The position numbers and the translations under genes were made by a program. The notes under the pieces are model-generated. The model was given only the letters and a program-made list of their open reading frames with translations, had not been told where the DNA came from and searched no databases. A DNA stretch of 64,000 bases, taken from NCBI GenBank assembly GCA_037447655.1, contig JBBHKE010002973.1, positions 620,954 through 684,953 of the forward strand, written 5' to 3'. Below are positions 11,702 to 24,159 of the stretch, in pieces (positions within the stretch are counted from its first letter, which is position 1; the number at the start of each line of letters is the position of its first letter). Source of the stretch: Zygnema cylindricum. Taxonomy: Eukaryota > Streptophyta > Zygnematophyceae > Zygnematales > Zygnemataceae.

Positions 11702-14700
11702 ATGGAAGTGGAAGTGAAACTCCGTCTTCCTTCGGCCGAAGCCCACGGAGCCGTGGCAAAAATTCTGAAGGAAAGCCACGTCGTAACTCATTTTCAAGAA
11801 AACGTGTTTTTCGACGGCGCGAAACAGGAGCTGTAAGAATCAACCTTTTCCACCGATTTTAGTGTGGATTTGACTTTTTTGTGTATATTTAATGGTGTGA
11901 ATCGTAGTAATGATGTATCATTGATGTTGTGAATCACTTTACAGACTAAGTAGAGTATTCAGTTTAGGGCACTCATAATTGTTTTGAGGAAAGATAGGGA
12001 AGTAAGAGAAAGGTTTTGAGACTTGTGTTCGATTATGATTTTTTGAAATTTGAAATTTGTGGAAATGTATTTTTGGCAAATGTATTTTTGGTGAACATTT
12101 TTTGGTAACCGAGAATCTTAGGTTTTTTTATGCCCCGATTTTCGTGTACTGTTGTTTTTTTTTTGGGAATTATGATAGTTTAGAGTGAGAGGAATTTGGT
12201 GTTTATTGTGTATGGTTTTATGTTTTCAGTATTTTGCTTTTTTGTGAGGAAAGCCTTAACAAAAAAAATGTCAATTAGTAAGCCTTGTTTTTGTGATTTC
12301 TCATGTCGACAAATTATGCCGATTTTGTCTTTTTTTTGGGTGTTATTTTATTTTTGTTGTTTAATCCAGCCTGAAGTCCTTTTAACAATTTCTGATTTTG
12401 GTGCAAGTCTTTGACATTCTCTACGATTTTTTAGGATTAACTTTATCTTTATTTTCGTCCAGTTCACAATTCCCACTTCTATACAATTTGACAATTTCAT
12501 GATCGTTCTCTCTCTACCTCCCCCTCCCTCCTCCCCCTCATCCTCTTCCTCACCCTCTTCCTCTTCCTTTCCCTCTCCCTCTCCCTCTGTGTACAGAAGC
12601 TCAAAACGTGTGACTTTACGGTTGCGTTTTTATAATAATGATTCGAAATGTGTAGTGACTATTAAAGGAAGAGCCCTTATGGTGGATGGAATTGGGAAAG
12701 CTACTGAGGTACATATCAAAAACTTATTAATTTTTTCCTTAATTTTCCCGTTATATTTTTCTGTTATGTTTATCCATTTTTATGTGTGAAGTTTCTGCTT
12801 CGAATTTTCCTTTCATTTTGACGTTTTTATGGGTTAAGTTCTTCCTTTTGAAAAGTTTTTCCTTAACTTTTTGGTTTTATCCGTTAAGTTTTTCCTTTTA
12901 AAATTTCCGTTTTATTGTGTAAAGGTTTTCCTTCAGTTTTTCCGTTTTTGTGTGTAATTTCCTGTAATGACTTTGTTTTACATCTTGTTTCTAAAGCGAC
13001 CTCGGAATATTCTAAACAACTGCTTTAGTTTTCCTTTATTTCTTCCATTTTTATGCTGTCTTTATGCCGCTCCCTTTGATTATTTGTGTGTTTTTAAACA
13101 TGCCAAAACATTTCTTTCTGTGGATGTCTTTCTTAAAAAGAAAAGAAAGCAAAAGTAAAAAAGAGATTTACTTGTTATAAACTTTCTTTTGCTTTTTTTT
13201 CGCTTTCACTTTCCCTAATAAAACGAGTATCTGTACGGTAGATGTTAATTGTAATGTATTGACTGCAGAGCAAATCATTTGTGTGTTCTTTTTCTCCGTA
13301 CTGGTTTTACTCTTCTGTTATTATTATGGCTAATCATTAATGACAAACCAGCTCCATTTGATGTTTTTAGGAAGAGGAAGAAATTGACCTCCTTTAAATC
13401 ATTACTTTGTTCTTTTTTTGCTTACTTATTGTACTTTTGATTGTACCTTTTTGTTATTATTATCGTTTTTGTAAATTAAGAAATAACCAACCAGTTTCAT
13501 TTGATGCTTTGAGGAAGAGGAAAGAATCAAATTTGCATTAAATCATTTCGTGCTTCTTTTTTTGTTTACTGTTTCTACTTTTTTCTTTTTTTTACTTGTT
13601 TTCTCATTTTTTTCTCTCTGTTCCTTTTATTCTACTTCTTAAAAAATTGTTATTATGGTTAATCAGTGTATAATCAACCAATTTCATTTGGTGTTTTCAA
13701 GGGTGAGGACGAATTGAATCTGCTTTAATCATTTCAAGTCCTTTTTCTCTTTACTTTTTCTTTTCTCTTTTACATTGTTGTTATGGTTAACTAGTAAATA
13801 ATAAACTACTTTCATTTGTTTTTTTTTAGGAAGAGGAAGAAATCGAACCTGCTTTAGGACGTGCTTGTGTGGACGACCCACAAAAACTTCTGTCCCTAAA
13901 TTGCGAATTGCTTCAAAAAGTGGTAAGTGTACAATGTACTTCTTCTTACACTGTGGATCGTCAGTAGCGTCAATAACACTATTTTGTTAGTGGTTTAAGT
14001 GTACAATATACTTTTTCTTATTAAACTGTGAAATGTTTTGTCTGTTTATGTTAGATATTTAAACAGTTCCAAAAAGCTACATCATTTGGAACCGAAATAA
14101 AGTAAATAACACTAGTATAAACGCCATGCTAACAATTTATTTAATCTAATAATGATTCACTCCGTAGTTTCATAAAAAAAATAAAAAAATGTTTTGAAGG
14201 ATTTTGCTTCAACAGCTTGAGCTACATAGTGTTGTAAGATATGTTTTCTTTTACTTACTTTTTTATGGGGTAAAATGATTTTTTACTGAACTTTTGGTTC
14301 AGTGAAAATAACCTTTTGGACATTATACAGGTAAATTCATTGTTTCATATTCCATGCAAGTACTAAGTTCATTCTCAAACAACTTTTTTCTTTTCTTCTT
14401 TCCTCTTTCCTTCTTGTTTTCCTGTCTGCAATTATTTTTTCGCTCACACAAAAATCAAAGACCAGCAAAAAATAACTGCCAAACATACTAACAAAAAAAA
14501 GCAAACAAAAAAATAATAACAAAAAGTGAAAAATAATAATAACAGAAAAAAATGTTTTTTTTTTGTTTTTTTTTCATTTGTTGCTTTGGTGGGGAACAGG
14601 TAGAGCGCTACCAATGTCACAAATTTGTTTGTTTGGGAGGTTTTCGGAATGTCCGGATGGTCTTTTCTTGGAACAACCATCAGATTGAACTTGACGAAAC

Positions 14701-17284
14701 AAAGGTAAAAATCTCTTAATGCCCAAAAATCTCAAAAAAATAGCTAGAAATACCCAAAATTTGTAGGCTCTACAGATTAATTTATTGGTTTACTGCAGCA
14801 TTTTTTTCGGCAAAGGTAAAAACTCCCAAAAATGCCCAAAAATGCCCAAAAAACGCCCTGATAATGCCCAGCTTTTCAAGTCATTGTATGGGATTCTTGC
14901 AACACCATTGTCGTCAGAGGTAAAAAATGCCCAAAAATGTCAAAAAATGCTCAAAAATGCTCAAACTGTTTAGGGTTTCTACAATATTTTATCAGATTAT
15001 TGCATTTTCGGTTATGGACATCCATTTTTCCAAGATCTTTCTAGAAAGTGTCTATTAGGATTTTGTTGTTTCTTCCACATACGGGTTATTGGGAAAACTT
15101 TAAAGCTAATCGGCGACAGCGTTCACCAGAACGTTCTTTTCAAGCCTCTACAAAAATCGAAAAAATGTATTGTTTACATCCACATGTAGTCAAGACCGAG
15201 ACTTGTACGGGGCAATTTTTTTCTCGTCCATCGGAATTTAACAGGGAATGTGGCATCGTTTAGGAAAACACCAAAATTTTAATTTTTGAAGTTTGATCAT
15301 GCGTTCCACGTTTTTGGACCTAGCTGCGTCAACGCATCCCCAATTTGAGTGTGTTTGTATTTTTGTAGTTTTGTGTTTTTGTTTTTTTGCATTTTTGTTT
15401 TTTTGCGTTTTCGCGTTTTTGTGTTTTTACATTTTTGCGATTTTGTAATTTTGGGCGTTTTTGTGATTTGCAATTTTGGGCGTTTTTGTGATTTGCATTT
15501 TTGCGTTTTCGCGTTTTTGAGCGTTTTTCCGTTTTGTGTTTTTGCGTTTTTGCGCTTTCGAGCATTTTTACATTTTTGCGATTTTGTGTAGGTCTTGAGA
15601 TGAGTCATCTAACGCAAGCGAAATTTTCAGTTTTGGAGCACATATGAAGGCATGGTGCCTGTTTAAGTGACGTCAAATAAAAACTTATTTAGGGCATCTG
15701 TCTACATATGGTCTATTTTGCCAATGTTTGTCGGTTATCTTAGATTCTCCATTCCAGAAAACAATGGAAATAATGGTATGGAAAAAATGGTTTTTTTTTT
15801 TTTTGGAAGTTTGGGTTTCAATGTGACTCTTTTTTGTGGCCATCATGTATTTGGTGACAGTTGTAGACGTTTTTATGGTGTTAACTTTTCTCTAGTTTCG
15901 ATCGATAATTTCGGATAGTGAGAAAAAACGTTTTTTGGAGCAGTCAGTCGGTATTTTTGGCCATTTTTGTTTCATTGGAATTCGTAGCTCATTTAACCTT
16001 AAAAAAGGTCGGGCAGTATTTTTCCCAAAAAATGATGAAAAACAGTCGTTTTCACTTTTTTTTTGGGAATTCCGATTTGTCAAATTGAATTAATTCAGGC
16101 CCCAGTGTCAAATAATCTCTATATTGACCAGTGTTAGCATCTCAGTGTCTACTTAACCTTAATTGTCCTCCGTAATTTTTTAACAATGTACCGAAAATTT
16201 TGACAGATACTTGGAATTTCACCATACAGGACTTCTGAAAAGAAAAAAATTGTACATTTTGCCTCTTATATGCCATTTTTGATACTTGGAAACCATTTGA
16301 TGTATAAATAACATGTCAATTTTGTTCCCGTAAATTGACCGAGAAAAATGAAACCATTAGATATAGTAAAACATATGTCAACTTTTTTCCAAAAAAGGAA
16401 TACTGGGAAAAATCAACCATTAGATAAAAAAAAATATCATGTCAATTTTCTTTTCGTAGATTGAATTCTGGGAAAATATTCCTCCATAAATCATGCTGCA
16501 AATTAAACCTTTGGGAAAAGATAATTTCCTTTTTCTCTCGTTTCCCTTTTTAAAATGTAATATGATGTTAGCTGCCATCCTAAATTGAGTAGACTAGTGT
16601 TTCTTTTGGGGAGTATTTCCTTTGGTCGTCTCTTTCTTAGTTGTTTATTTTGGAGACGTTTACTTTTTGGGGTTTTCTTGTTCAGGTTTTTTTTTGGTTG
16701 TCTTTTTTGGGAGTTTCCTTTCTGAATTTCGGGAATTTATTTTGAGTTTTCTTTTTGGGGTTTTTCTATCAGTTTTCTTTTGGAACACAATACGAGATTG
16801 AATGTGAGACATCAGAACCCGAACGGCTGCGGGCAGAATTGTAAGATTTTGTCTCCTCTCTCCTCCTCCTTTTCTCTCCTTCTCCCTCCTCTCTCATCTT
16901 CTCTCTCCTTTTCTCTCTCCTCTCGCCTTCTCTATCCTTCTACCCTCCTTTCTGTCCTCCTCTCCCGCTCTCTCCCTCTCCCTCTCTCCCCTCTCTCTCT
17001 GTCTCTCCCTCTCACACTATTTTTCCATCATCCCTTTTGCATTTCATTTGTTGTGATTTTCAAGTTGATTATTATAATTGTGTAAAAGGTTTTCTTATCT
17101 CCGCTTTACCTAGTAGAGGAGATGCATCATCAATGAGGGATATTTTTCTTTATCCATATAACTTAATAATTTTTTATTTTTTGGTAACAGGGAAATTTTT
17201 TTGAAGGAACATCAAGTGCCCTATGCCTATAGCCAGGCCACAAAATTTGGGGTGTTTCGAGCCGGAAAATTGCCGGAGTTCTGA
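11702..17284 (+). CDS. TTM3: TTM3-like CYTH triphosphate tunnel metalloenzyme
   Basis: Six exons join to 603 nt (200 aa plus stop): 11702-11832, 12597-12708, 13830-13922, 14600-14704, 16773-16840, 17191-17284. All introns are GT-AG and phases agree. The protein begins MEVEVK, the ExExK signature (E2, E4, K6) of the CYTH/TTM tunnel fold. It continues with VTLRLRF, TIKG, an EEEEIEPALGR block, VCLGGFRNVR, ELDETK, YEIECETSEPERLRAEL and a TKFGVFRAGKLPEF tail. Order and length match plant TTM3 (about 210 aa), a metal-dependent tripolyphosphatase, probably cytosolic. In angiosperms TTM3 shares a bicistronic transcript with CDC26; no CDC26-like frame is visible upstream here. The start is chosen because Met directly precedes ExExK, but the frame is open back to an ATG at 11504. 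Introns are unusually rich in repeats. Confidence 0.95.
12497..12596 (+). repeat. 100-bp polypyrimidine tract at the 3' splice site of TTM3 intron 1
   Basis: Nearly pure C/T (CTCCCCCTC-type) ending GTGTACAG at the exon 2 junction. Typical plant tracts are 10-20 nt. Confidence 0.9.
13322..13829 (+). repeat. Tandem copies of the exon 3 acceptor region in TTM3 intron 2
   Basis: Three degenerate copies of the unit that ends in the true exon 3 precede it. Each has a TTATTATGGTTAATCA-like block, CCATTTGATG, an AG, then a GAAGAGGAAGAA-like exon start. Pseudo-acceptors fall at 13372, 13514 and 13702, and the real one is at 13830. The first copy carries GAAGAGGAAGAAATTGAC then an in-frame TAA, so its use would truncate the protein. 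Confidence 0.85.
14799..14945 (+). repeat. Duplicated donor-like units and AAAATGCCC repeats in TTM3 intron 4
   Basis: The exon 4 end (CAAAG then GTAAAAA) and following ATGCCCAAAAA sequence recur at 14811-14830 and 14915-14940. The first is preceded by CTGCAG, framing a 17-nt pseudo-exon (14799-14815). Confidence 0.7.
15340..15595. repeat. T-tract repeat (GCGTTTTT-type) in TTM3 intron 4
   Basis: About 30 short T-runs separated by G/C-containing triplets every 8-9 bp. Long open frames on both strands here (Lys/Thr-rich or Phe/Val-rich) are repeat translations. Confidence 0.85.
16847..17032 (+). repeat. 186-bp polypyrimidine tract in TTM3 intron 5
   Basis: A C/T-rich run starting a few bases after the exon 5 donor and filling half of the 350-bp intron. 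Confidence 0.9.
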
Positions 17285-18165
17285 AACAAGTTCGAAAGAT
17301 AAAATCGTAAATGTGACAGTTGTGAAAAGTGAGGATGTTCCCTTTCAAGGAAAACTTTCTTTGTGGAAATTATTTTCCATTTGACCCTTCCTCCCCTCCC
17401 CCTTCCCTTTTGTTTCTTTTTCGAAGCGTAATTTCTTTTTTAAGCTCTCATCTGAGTGTCTTGGAAAACCAAACGTGGTCGGCAACATCTGATGGGTAAA
17501 AGATTAGGGAGCTTTGTGAAAATAGAATGAAAATTAAGGAATTACAGAAAAAAAAAAAATATCATCACAAAAGAAAGGGCTTCGGTGGACATTCACTTTT
17601 TCCAGGGAATGTATTACTTTTGCAATCAGTGTAATCCACTCCATTTTATGCACTAGTCAAAGAAATTGAGAAGTTTGATTTATTTTGGTCCACACTAGTT
17701 ATAGTGGAGATTGTTTTGTTAGATGGAAGGCAAAGGCCTTATGATTTTAGAAAACTTCAAAAATGTAGAAAAACTTTTTATATTAATATGGAGAAGGATT
17801 TTTTTTAATGTTTAATCATTTTTGAGGCTTCAATTTCTCGCAATTTTGTATTCCAATTTTGGGTTGTGGTTTTACTTTGTGTTGTAATTTTGAGCCCCAA
17901 ATTTTTTTACATTCACCATTACTTTTGAATCAATGAACTACACCGGGTATGTATATAATTAGAATAGTTAGATTCTATTTCTGATTCATAGGACGTGGAT
18001 GATTTTGGACTGCAAAAGAAAACGAGCTTTAACAGACAATTAGGGCAAAGGTTCATGGACCGGAATTGTGAAATAGGTTTTTTTTAATGAAACCCAAAAT
18101 CTGGACGAGAAAAAAGGGTTTGTGGCCGAGACATCGTATTATTTCTGATGTTTCCTCTAATTAGA
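17285..18165. other. 3' flank of the TTM3-like gene, no further gene
   Basis: Presumed 3' UTR and intergenic sequence. One short open block at about 17990-18072 follows an AG but has no recognisable similarity and no clear donor. Confidence 0.5.
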
Positions 18166-18624
18166 GTTAGAGAGTGAGAAAAAGAGGAGAAGGAGAAAAA
18201 GAGGAAAGAAAAAAAAAGAGAAGAGAAAAAGATAAAGAGAAAAAGAGGGAGAAAAATAGGAGAGAAAAAAAGAGATATTGAGGAAAAGAGGAGAAAGGAA
18301 AAAAGAGGAAAGAAAAAAAAAGGAGAAGAGAAAAAGAGAGAGAAAAAGAAAAGGGAGAAAAAGAGGAGAGAAAACGAGGAGAAAGGAAAAGAGGAGAGAA
18401 AAAGAGCAGAGCAAGAAAAAGAGGAGAGAGAGAAGAGAGAAGGGAGAGGAGAGGAAAGAGAGTAGAAGGGGGGAAGAGAGAAGAAGAGAGGAGAGATTAT
18501 AGAGGAAAGAGTGGAGAAGAAAGAGAAGAAAAGGAGAGAGAGTAAAAAGAGAAAAAGAGGAGAGAGAAAAAGAGGATAAGGGAAAAGAGGAGCGAAAAAA
18601 AGGAGAACTAAAAAAAAAGATCGA
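18166..18624 (+). repeat. Polypurine tract, about 460 bp
   Basis: Almost entirely A and G on the plus strand (GAGAAAAAGAGGAGA-type units). Long frames on either strand are low-complexity. Confidence 0.95.
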
Positions 18625-20861
18625 AAATGAGATACAAAAAAAGACAAATAAGACTTAATTAAAAAAAGCGCGACCATAAACTATCTGGGTTCATGGGAAC
18701 AAAATAAGGCGGCATTTTAACCTGAAAAACTACAGGTGAGGAAAGCAATCGAAAAGGAAAAGCAATGAGGAAAAAAACGAACTCACGGAAAAATGGCACA
18801 TAAAACACAGACACTCGAAGAAGCAACACCACTGACCAACATTACCTAACCAAACCTCAGAGTAACTAAAGATCTACAAAAAGTGACCTCCAAGATTCCC
18901 CAAGCCCAATGGAGCATCTTGAAAAAGTTAAAAAAGCCGTCGACGATCCACAACCACAATAACTAATCGAAGGAGGATCAAAGCTAGCACTTGCAAAGCC
19001 ACAAAAAATCGTCGACGATAAAAAGAGGCAAGGACTGCAGTAGGAGGGTTCTTAGGTCCTCGTCGCTTTAACGAACGAGGACCACAAGTAGGGAGAAACT
19101 CGTCCAAAAGAAGACCCAAACAACCAACTTTCTAGACCGCCATTGGAATAAAGTAACCTGTAAATATCTCGGTGTGCATAATCACGTTCTTTTTTATCCG
19201 TGTCACGGGCCGCCACTCCAACATGTCGAGCGGCTTGACAGTCGATTATTTCCGAGATAGGGTTCGCCAAAACAATGTCACCAAATATGCGTTTTGCACC
19301 ACCGAGTAGAACAATATCAATCCAACGCGAAAGAATAATATGTGAATCCTCCCAAAAAACAGAATGCCCCCCCCCCCTCAAAAGTGATAGTCTCAATAAC
19401 TGCTAAGTGTTGTGAAGCCTAAATCACCTCTTCCCCATGGGAGCAACAAAGCAAATGGAGGTCATCGGCTCAAATACACGATCGCATGAGCAAACGAGAG
19501 TGAAGTAAAAGTGGATGAGGGAGGCTAAACCGGAACCAAAGAGTGTAGGGAATTGAGAAAGCGTTAAACGTAAAATGGATAAAATAGTTGTAACTGACAA
19601 CCTAAATCCATAACCACATCCACCAGAAAGCAAGCACGCAAAGAATTAGAGGGAACCGCCACAAAATCCAAATTTATTAGCGACGAGAACCTCATAAAAA
19701 AAAGTTTTTTAGACACACGCAACTGATTTCGTAACAAAGGTGGAAACAATACATAAAGCAAAAAGAGGAATAGACCATCATGCGTCCAAAATGAACCACA
19801 ATAAGGCAAAAACACTCTACGAAACACGAGGGACAACGATAGCAAGGACGGGGGTGTCCTCAACCATAAAACGAGAGACAAAAGCGGAAATAATAATTCA
19901 CCAACTTCCCAAATAGGCAGGGTGAGCCAATTAGTGCCGTGGATAGTAAACCAAATCCTCTTGTAAAGATAGTAAAATATGCTTGAGTGCGGGACATAGG
20001 CCCAAACTTGCGACCAAAAGCCTCGCACTTAATAAAGTGTGAAGGACATCCATGAGGTGATTATCAAAAGCGGAAAGAGAAGAGACAAACATTGGGTTGG
20101 GAAAGGAAGTGCAAGTAAAGCAAGAGAGGTGGTGGGCGAAACAACTTGTCAACAAAGCAAAGCCACTTCGAAATGAGGAAGGTTAGTAAGGTTGTAAACA
20201 AGGGACAAATCGCAAAATAAAACAATTGGGTCACTAAAGTATCCGAACAAAAACGGGCGGCTCATCACTTGAATGCTATCGGATGGAGGTAGAGTTTGAA
20301 AACCAAGAAGAGGAGTAAAAAAATGAGGAATTTCATGAGGTGATTTAATAACACACTTCGAGGGTTGAAAGGAAAGGTTGAGTTTTGCGAAACGATCTCT
20401 GAAAATGTTTTAGGCTGACACGAAACAATCTTTAAGAACATTGTAGGGCGATACGACTTGGTCTATAGAGTAAATAATATGTGTATAGTTCGCAACAGAA
20501 GGGAAGAGGCAAGAACAAAAAGCAATAGCGGAAGCGCGGACGGCCATTACGAGCAATTGCAAACAAAGGTCCCTCAAAAGGGTTGCTTTGACGAGTGCAA
20601 ATCGTAGAGGAAAGAGGAATCAAATAACTGTCGGTTGAGAAGGAGGGGTTGTTCGTCAAAGAATAAACTCGCACAAAGGGGAATAGGGCGGATCCCAACA
20701 TTGGGTTTGGTGACAGCCACTAAGCGAGATGTTGAGAGAACACAAATTAGAGGGGGGACAATCCCACCAACAATAAAAAACATATTGGAAAGAACTTGTC
20801 AAAACCCCGAGCACCCGATTCATGGGGGCGAGCACCCGATTCAGGGGGGCAAAATGAGACA
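18625..20861. other. Unclassified gene-poor region
   Basis: A-rich on the plus strand. Minus-strand frames of up to 154 codons (for example 19564-20028, 19052-19396) overlap in different frames and look like one decayed coding or mobile sequence, but I recognise no domain. Confidence 0.35.
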
Positions 20862-21292
20862 CAAAAAAAAGAAGAGAGACACAAAAGAAGGAAAGAGAGA
20901 AAAAGAGGAGAAAGAAATAGAGGAGAGGGAGAAAAAGGCAAGGTTGAAAGGAGGAGAGAAAAAACAAGGAGAGAGAGAAAAACAGAGGAGAGAGAGAAAA
21001 GGAGAAGCAAAAAATAGAGGAGAGGGAGAAAAAAGGGAGAAAAAATAAGAGGGAGGAAAAAAGGAGAGAGAAAGAAAAGAGAGTAAAAGAGGAGAAAGAG
21101 AAATAGAGGAATGAGAGAAAAACAGAGAGAGAGAGAAGAATAGGAGAGAGGAGAAGAGAGGAGAGAAGAAGAGGAGAGAGAGAAGGAGAAGAGAGAAAGA
21201 GGAGAGAGAGAAGGAGAAGAGAGAAAGAGGAGAGAGAGAAACGAGAGCGAAAAAGGAGAGGGAGAAAAAAAAAGAAGGAGAAGAAGGGGTAC
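20862..21292 (+). repeat. Polypurine tract, about 430 bp
   Basis: GAGAGAGAAAAAGGAG-type purine run on the plus strand. Confidence 0.95.
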
Positions 21293-21428
21293 TTCGTCTT
21301 TTGTGAAAGAAAGCGACTTACTCTCAGCCAATTTGGATTGTGGTTTCAAACCCAATCAAAACAAATACGCATGTCTGTCTAAGCCATTGTTATGATGTGC
21401 TTATTATGATTTGATAAGATATGTCTAT

Positions 21429-21803
21429 TAGTGTTGGGTATCGGGTTAATTCATATCGCGATAATTTCGATATTCGATATATCGAATATCGATCGAGCAG
21501 ATTCCTCGATATATCGTACCAAGACCAACATAAATTATCGCGATATATATCGCAAAAAATGGGTGTCCGTACAGTTATTGTACGGAAAATCGTACGGATA
21601 TTTGTGCTGGGGGGGTTGGGTTTGGAAAAAAAAAATTGAAAATTTTCATTTTTTTTATGGTTCGATATATCGGCAATACGATATATCGGCAATATATCAC
21701 GATAATTTGGTTTTCGATATATCGAAGCGATATATCGAATATCGGGTACCTGAAATTCGATATATATCGAATATCGGTAAAAGGTCCTCGTTACCCAACA
21801 CTA
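21429..21803. mobile_element. hAT-type MITE, 375 bp
   Basis: Terminal inverted repeats TAGTGTTGGGTA and TACCCAACACTA are flanked by a perfect 8-bp duplication ATGTCTAT (21421-21428 and 21804-21811). An 8-bp duplication and TAGNGTTGG-like ends are features of the hAT superfamily. The interior is dominated by palindromic CGATATATCG units. It is non-coding. Confidence 0.9.
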
Positions 21804-22009
21804 ATGTCTATACACTACCCAATGTGTTATGGAATTATTGGCGTAAATGCGGAATTAGAATGTTCAATACTAATTTGATTTAAAGAGGCGTGTTGACTTG
21901 CAGCCCACTCCCTTAAATAATGTTATTAACACCACAGTGACTAAATCAATGTTATTAACACTAATCAAGATGGGCAGTTATTGTGACAGATGTCAGTACA
22001 TGCGAGGCT

Positions 22010-22190
22010 GTTTGAGGCTTTTGTCTTCTTGTGAAAGTTGCTAAATGTGTCTGTACTGATGAGGCTTGTTGTTTTCTTGTGAAAGTGACAATGTGTCTGT
22101 ACCTAAGGGAGTTTTGACTTCTTGTGAAAGTGGCAAAATGCGTCTGTACTGATGGGTTTTTTTTTGTCTTTTTGTGGAAGTAGTTGGAAA
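22010..22190. repeat. About 60-bp tandem repeat, three to four copies
   Basis: Units contain CTTGTGAAAGT and GTGTCTGTACTGATG with diverged spacers. The following 22191-22733 shows no gene. Confidence 0.75.
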
Positions 22191-22733
22191 TTGGCAGGGT
22201 CAAGCCTGGCAAGCAGAACTGCTCATGTGGTGAGCGTGTAGTGGTGAGCGTTTAGTCTACAATCATTGCAACTTGACCCATTCTGAGAACTTATTTGGTA
22301 CCATAACAGGTCAGCCATCTTAATGGGCAGGTATGGTGATGTCGTTTTTTAGCGTTTACCTTGTTATATTTTGGGTAAAAGGGGAGCGGTAATTGAATTA
22401 GAGTTATAAGCTCTATTAGCAAGAAAAGGTATACTGCCTACCAATTCAATAGTCAGTCCACGCCCATTTTCCTGGAGTCATCCATGAGCACTTTTCCAGG
22501 GATCCTAGTTGATGCGACAATGCACCTTTCGAGTTGGTGAATTATAGGTGTAAGCACTTTATTAGAATCAGCTACATCAATTATGTTTTACCACGTGGTT
22601 GATGATGAGCCACTCAACAAAATAGTGTTATTAATGTTAATTTTATGGTTTTTGGTAATAAACTCACTTGAATAAGAGTGGGACTGAATCTGGAAAAAAG
22701 ACAAGGAAATACAAAGCCATTGCGATATTCGCA

Positions 22734-24152
22734 AAGAGGAGGAAAGAGCGCAAAAAAGGAAAAGAGAAAGGAGAGAAAAAAAGGAGAGAAAAGAGGAGGG
22801 AGAAAGGAGGAGAGAAAAAGGAGAGGAGAAAAAGAAAAAGAGGACAGGGAGAAAAGAGACGAGAGGGGGAAAAAAATTAAAGGGGCAAAAATAAAGAGGG
22901 AAAAATGTGGAGAGAGGGAAAATGAGGAGAGAGAGAAAAGGAGAGAGAAAAGAGGAGGGAGTGAAAATGAAGGGGGAGTGAAAAATAAGGGAGAGTGAAA
23001 AAAAGGAGAACATGAAAAAAAGAAAAGAGGGAAAAAAAGGAGAAAGTGAAAAAAAGAAAAGCGGGAAAAAAAGGGAGAGAAAAAGAGGAGCGAGAGAAAA
23101 ATAGTGTCGAGAGAAAAAGAGGAGCCAGAGAGAACAAGAGAAATGAGAGAAATAGAGGAGAGGAAAAGAGGAAAGAGAAAAAGAGGAGAGAAGAAGAGGT
23201 GGAAAAAGAGGAGAGAGTAAAAAAGAGAGAGAAAAAGAAAAGAGAGAAAAAGGGAAGAGAAAGAAAAAGAGATGAGATAGAAAATGAGAGGATAAGAAAA
23301 AAAGGAGCGAGTGAAAAAAAACGAGAAAAAAAATGAAAAAAAAGGGGGAGAGAGAGAAAAAGAGTTACTGAAAAAAAAAGAGAAAAAAAGAGGAGAGGGA
23401 TAAAAAAAGGAGAGGAAGAAAAACAAACAACAAACAATGGGAGAAAAACAAGAGAGTGAAAAGGAGGAGAGGGAAAAAGGCGCAAGAGAAAAAATGAGCT
23501 AGAGTAAAAGAGGAGAGCGAGAGAAAAAGTGGAAGAGAGAAAAAGAGAGGACAAGGAGAAAGAGAGGACGGATAGAGAAAAAGGAGGGATAGAAAAAGAG
23601 GAGGAATAAAAACAGAGATACTGAGAAAAGAGGGGAGAGAGAAAGAAGAGAGAGAGAAGGAGAACAGAGAAAGAAGGAGAAGAGAGAGAAGAAAAGATGA
23701 AAGGGAGAGACAAGAGAAGAGGAGAAGAGAGAAAAAGAGGGAGAGAAGGAGAGAAGAGAAGAGGAGAAAGAAGAGAAAAAGAAGGAGAGAAAGAGAAAAG
23801 AGAGAAAGAGGAGGGAGAGAAAAAGGAGAGGGAGGAAAAGAGGAGAGGGAGAGAGTGAAAAAAAAAGAGAAAAAAGAAGAGAGGGGAAAAAGAGGAGAGG
23901 GAGAGAGTGAAAATAAAGAGGAGAGGGAGAGAAAGAGGAGAGCAAGAAAAAGAGGAGAGAGAAAAAGAGGAGAGAGAGAGAAACAAGGGAGAGAGAAACA
24001 GAGAAGAGAGAAAAAGAGGGGAGAGAAAAAAAGAGAAGAGAGAGAGGAGAGAGAGAAACAGAGAGGAGAGAGAAAAAAAGGAGAAAGAGAAAAAGAGAGT
24101 GAAGGGATAAAAAGAGGAGAGGGAGAAAGAGAGGAAGATTAAAAGAGATACG
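22734..24152 (+). repeat. Polypurine tract, 1.4 kb
   Basis: The longest purine run of the window, built of irregular GAGA, GGAG and AAAAGAGG units with only scattered pyrimidines. The 369-, 270- and 235-codon minus-strand frames inside it are Ser/Phe/Leu low-complexity and not credible genes. Confidence 0.97.
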
Positions 24153-24159
24153 TAGAGGA

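Noticed and set aside
15297-15608. Lys/Thr-rich 103-codon frame
   Set aside because: Arises from T-tract repeats within a TTM3 intron.
18084-18677. 197-codon minus-strand frame and its plus-strand counterpart
   Set aside because: Low-complexity translation of a GA-rich tract.
18925-20160. Possible LINE or transposase remnant on the minus strand
   Set aside because: Several overlapping minus-strand frames look like decayed coding sequence, but no catalytic or zinc motif could be identified, so no assignment is made.
20747-21355. 202-codon minus-strand frame
   Set aside because: Same cause: pyrimidine-strand translation of a GA tract.
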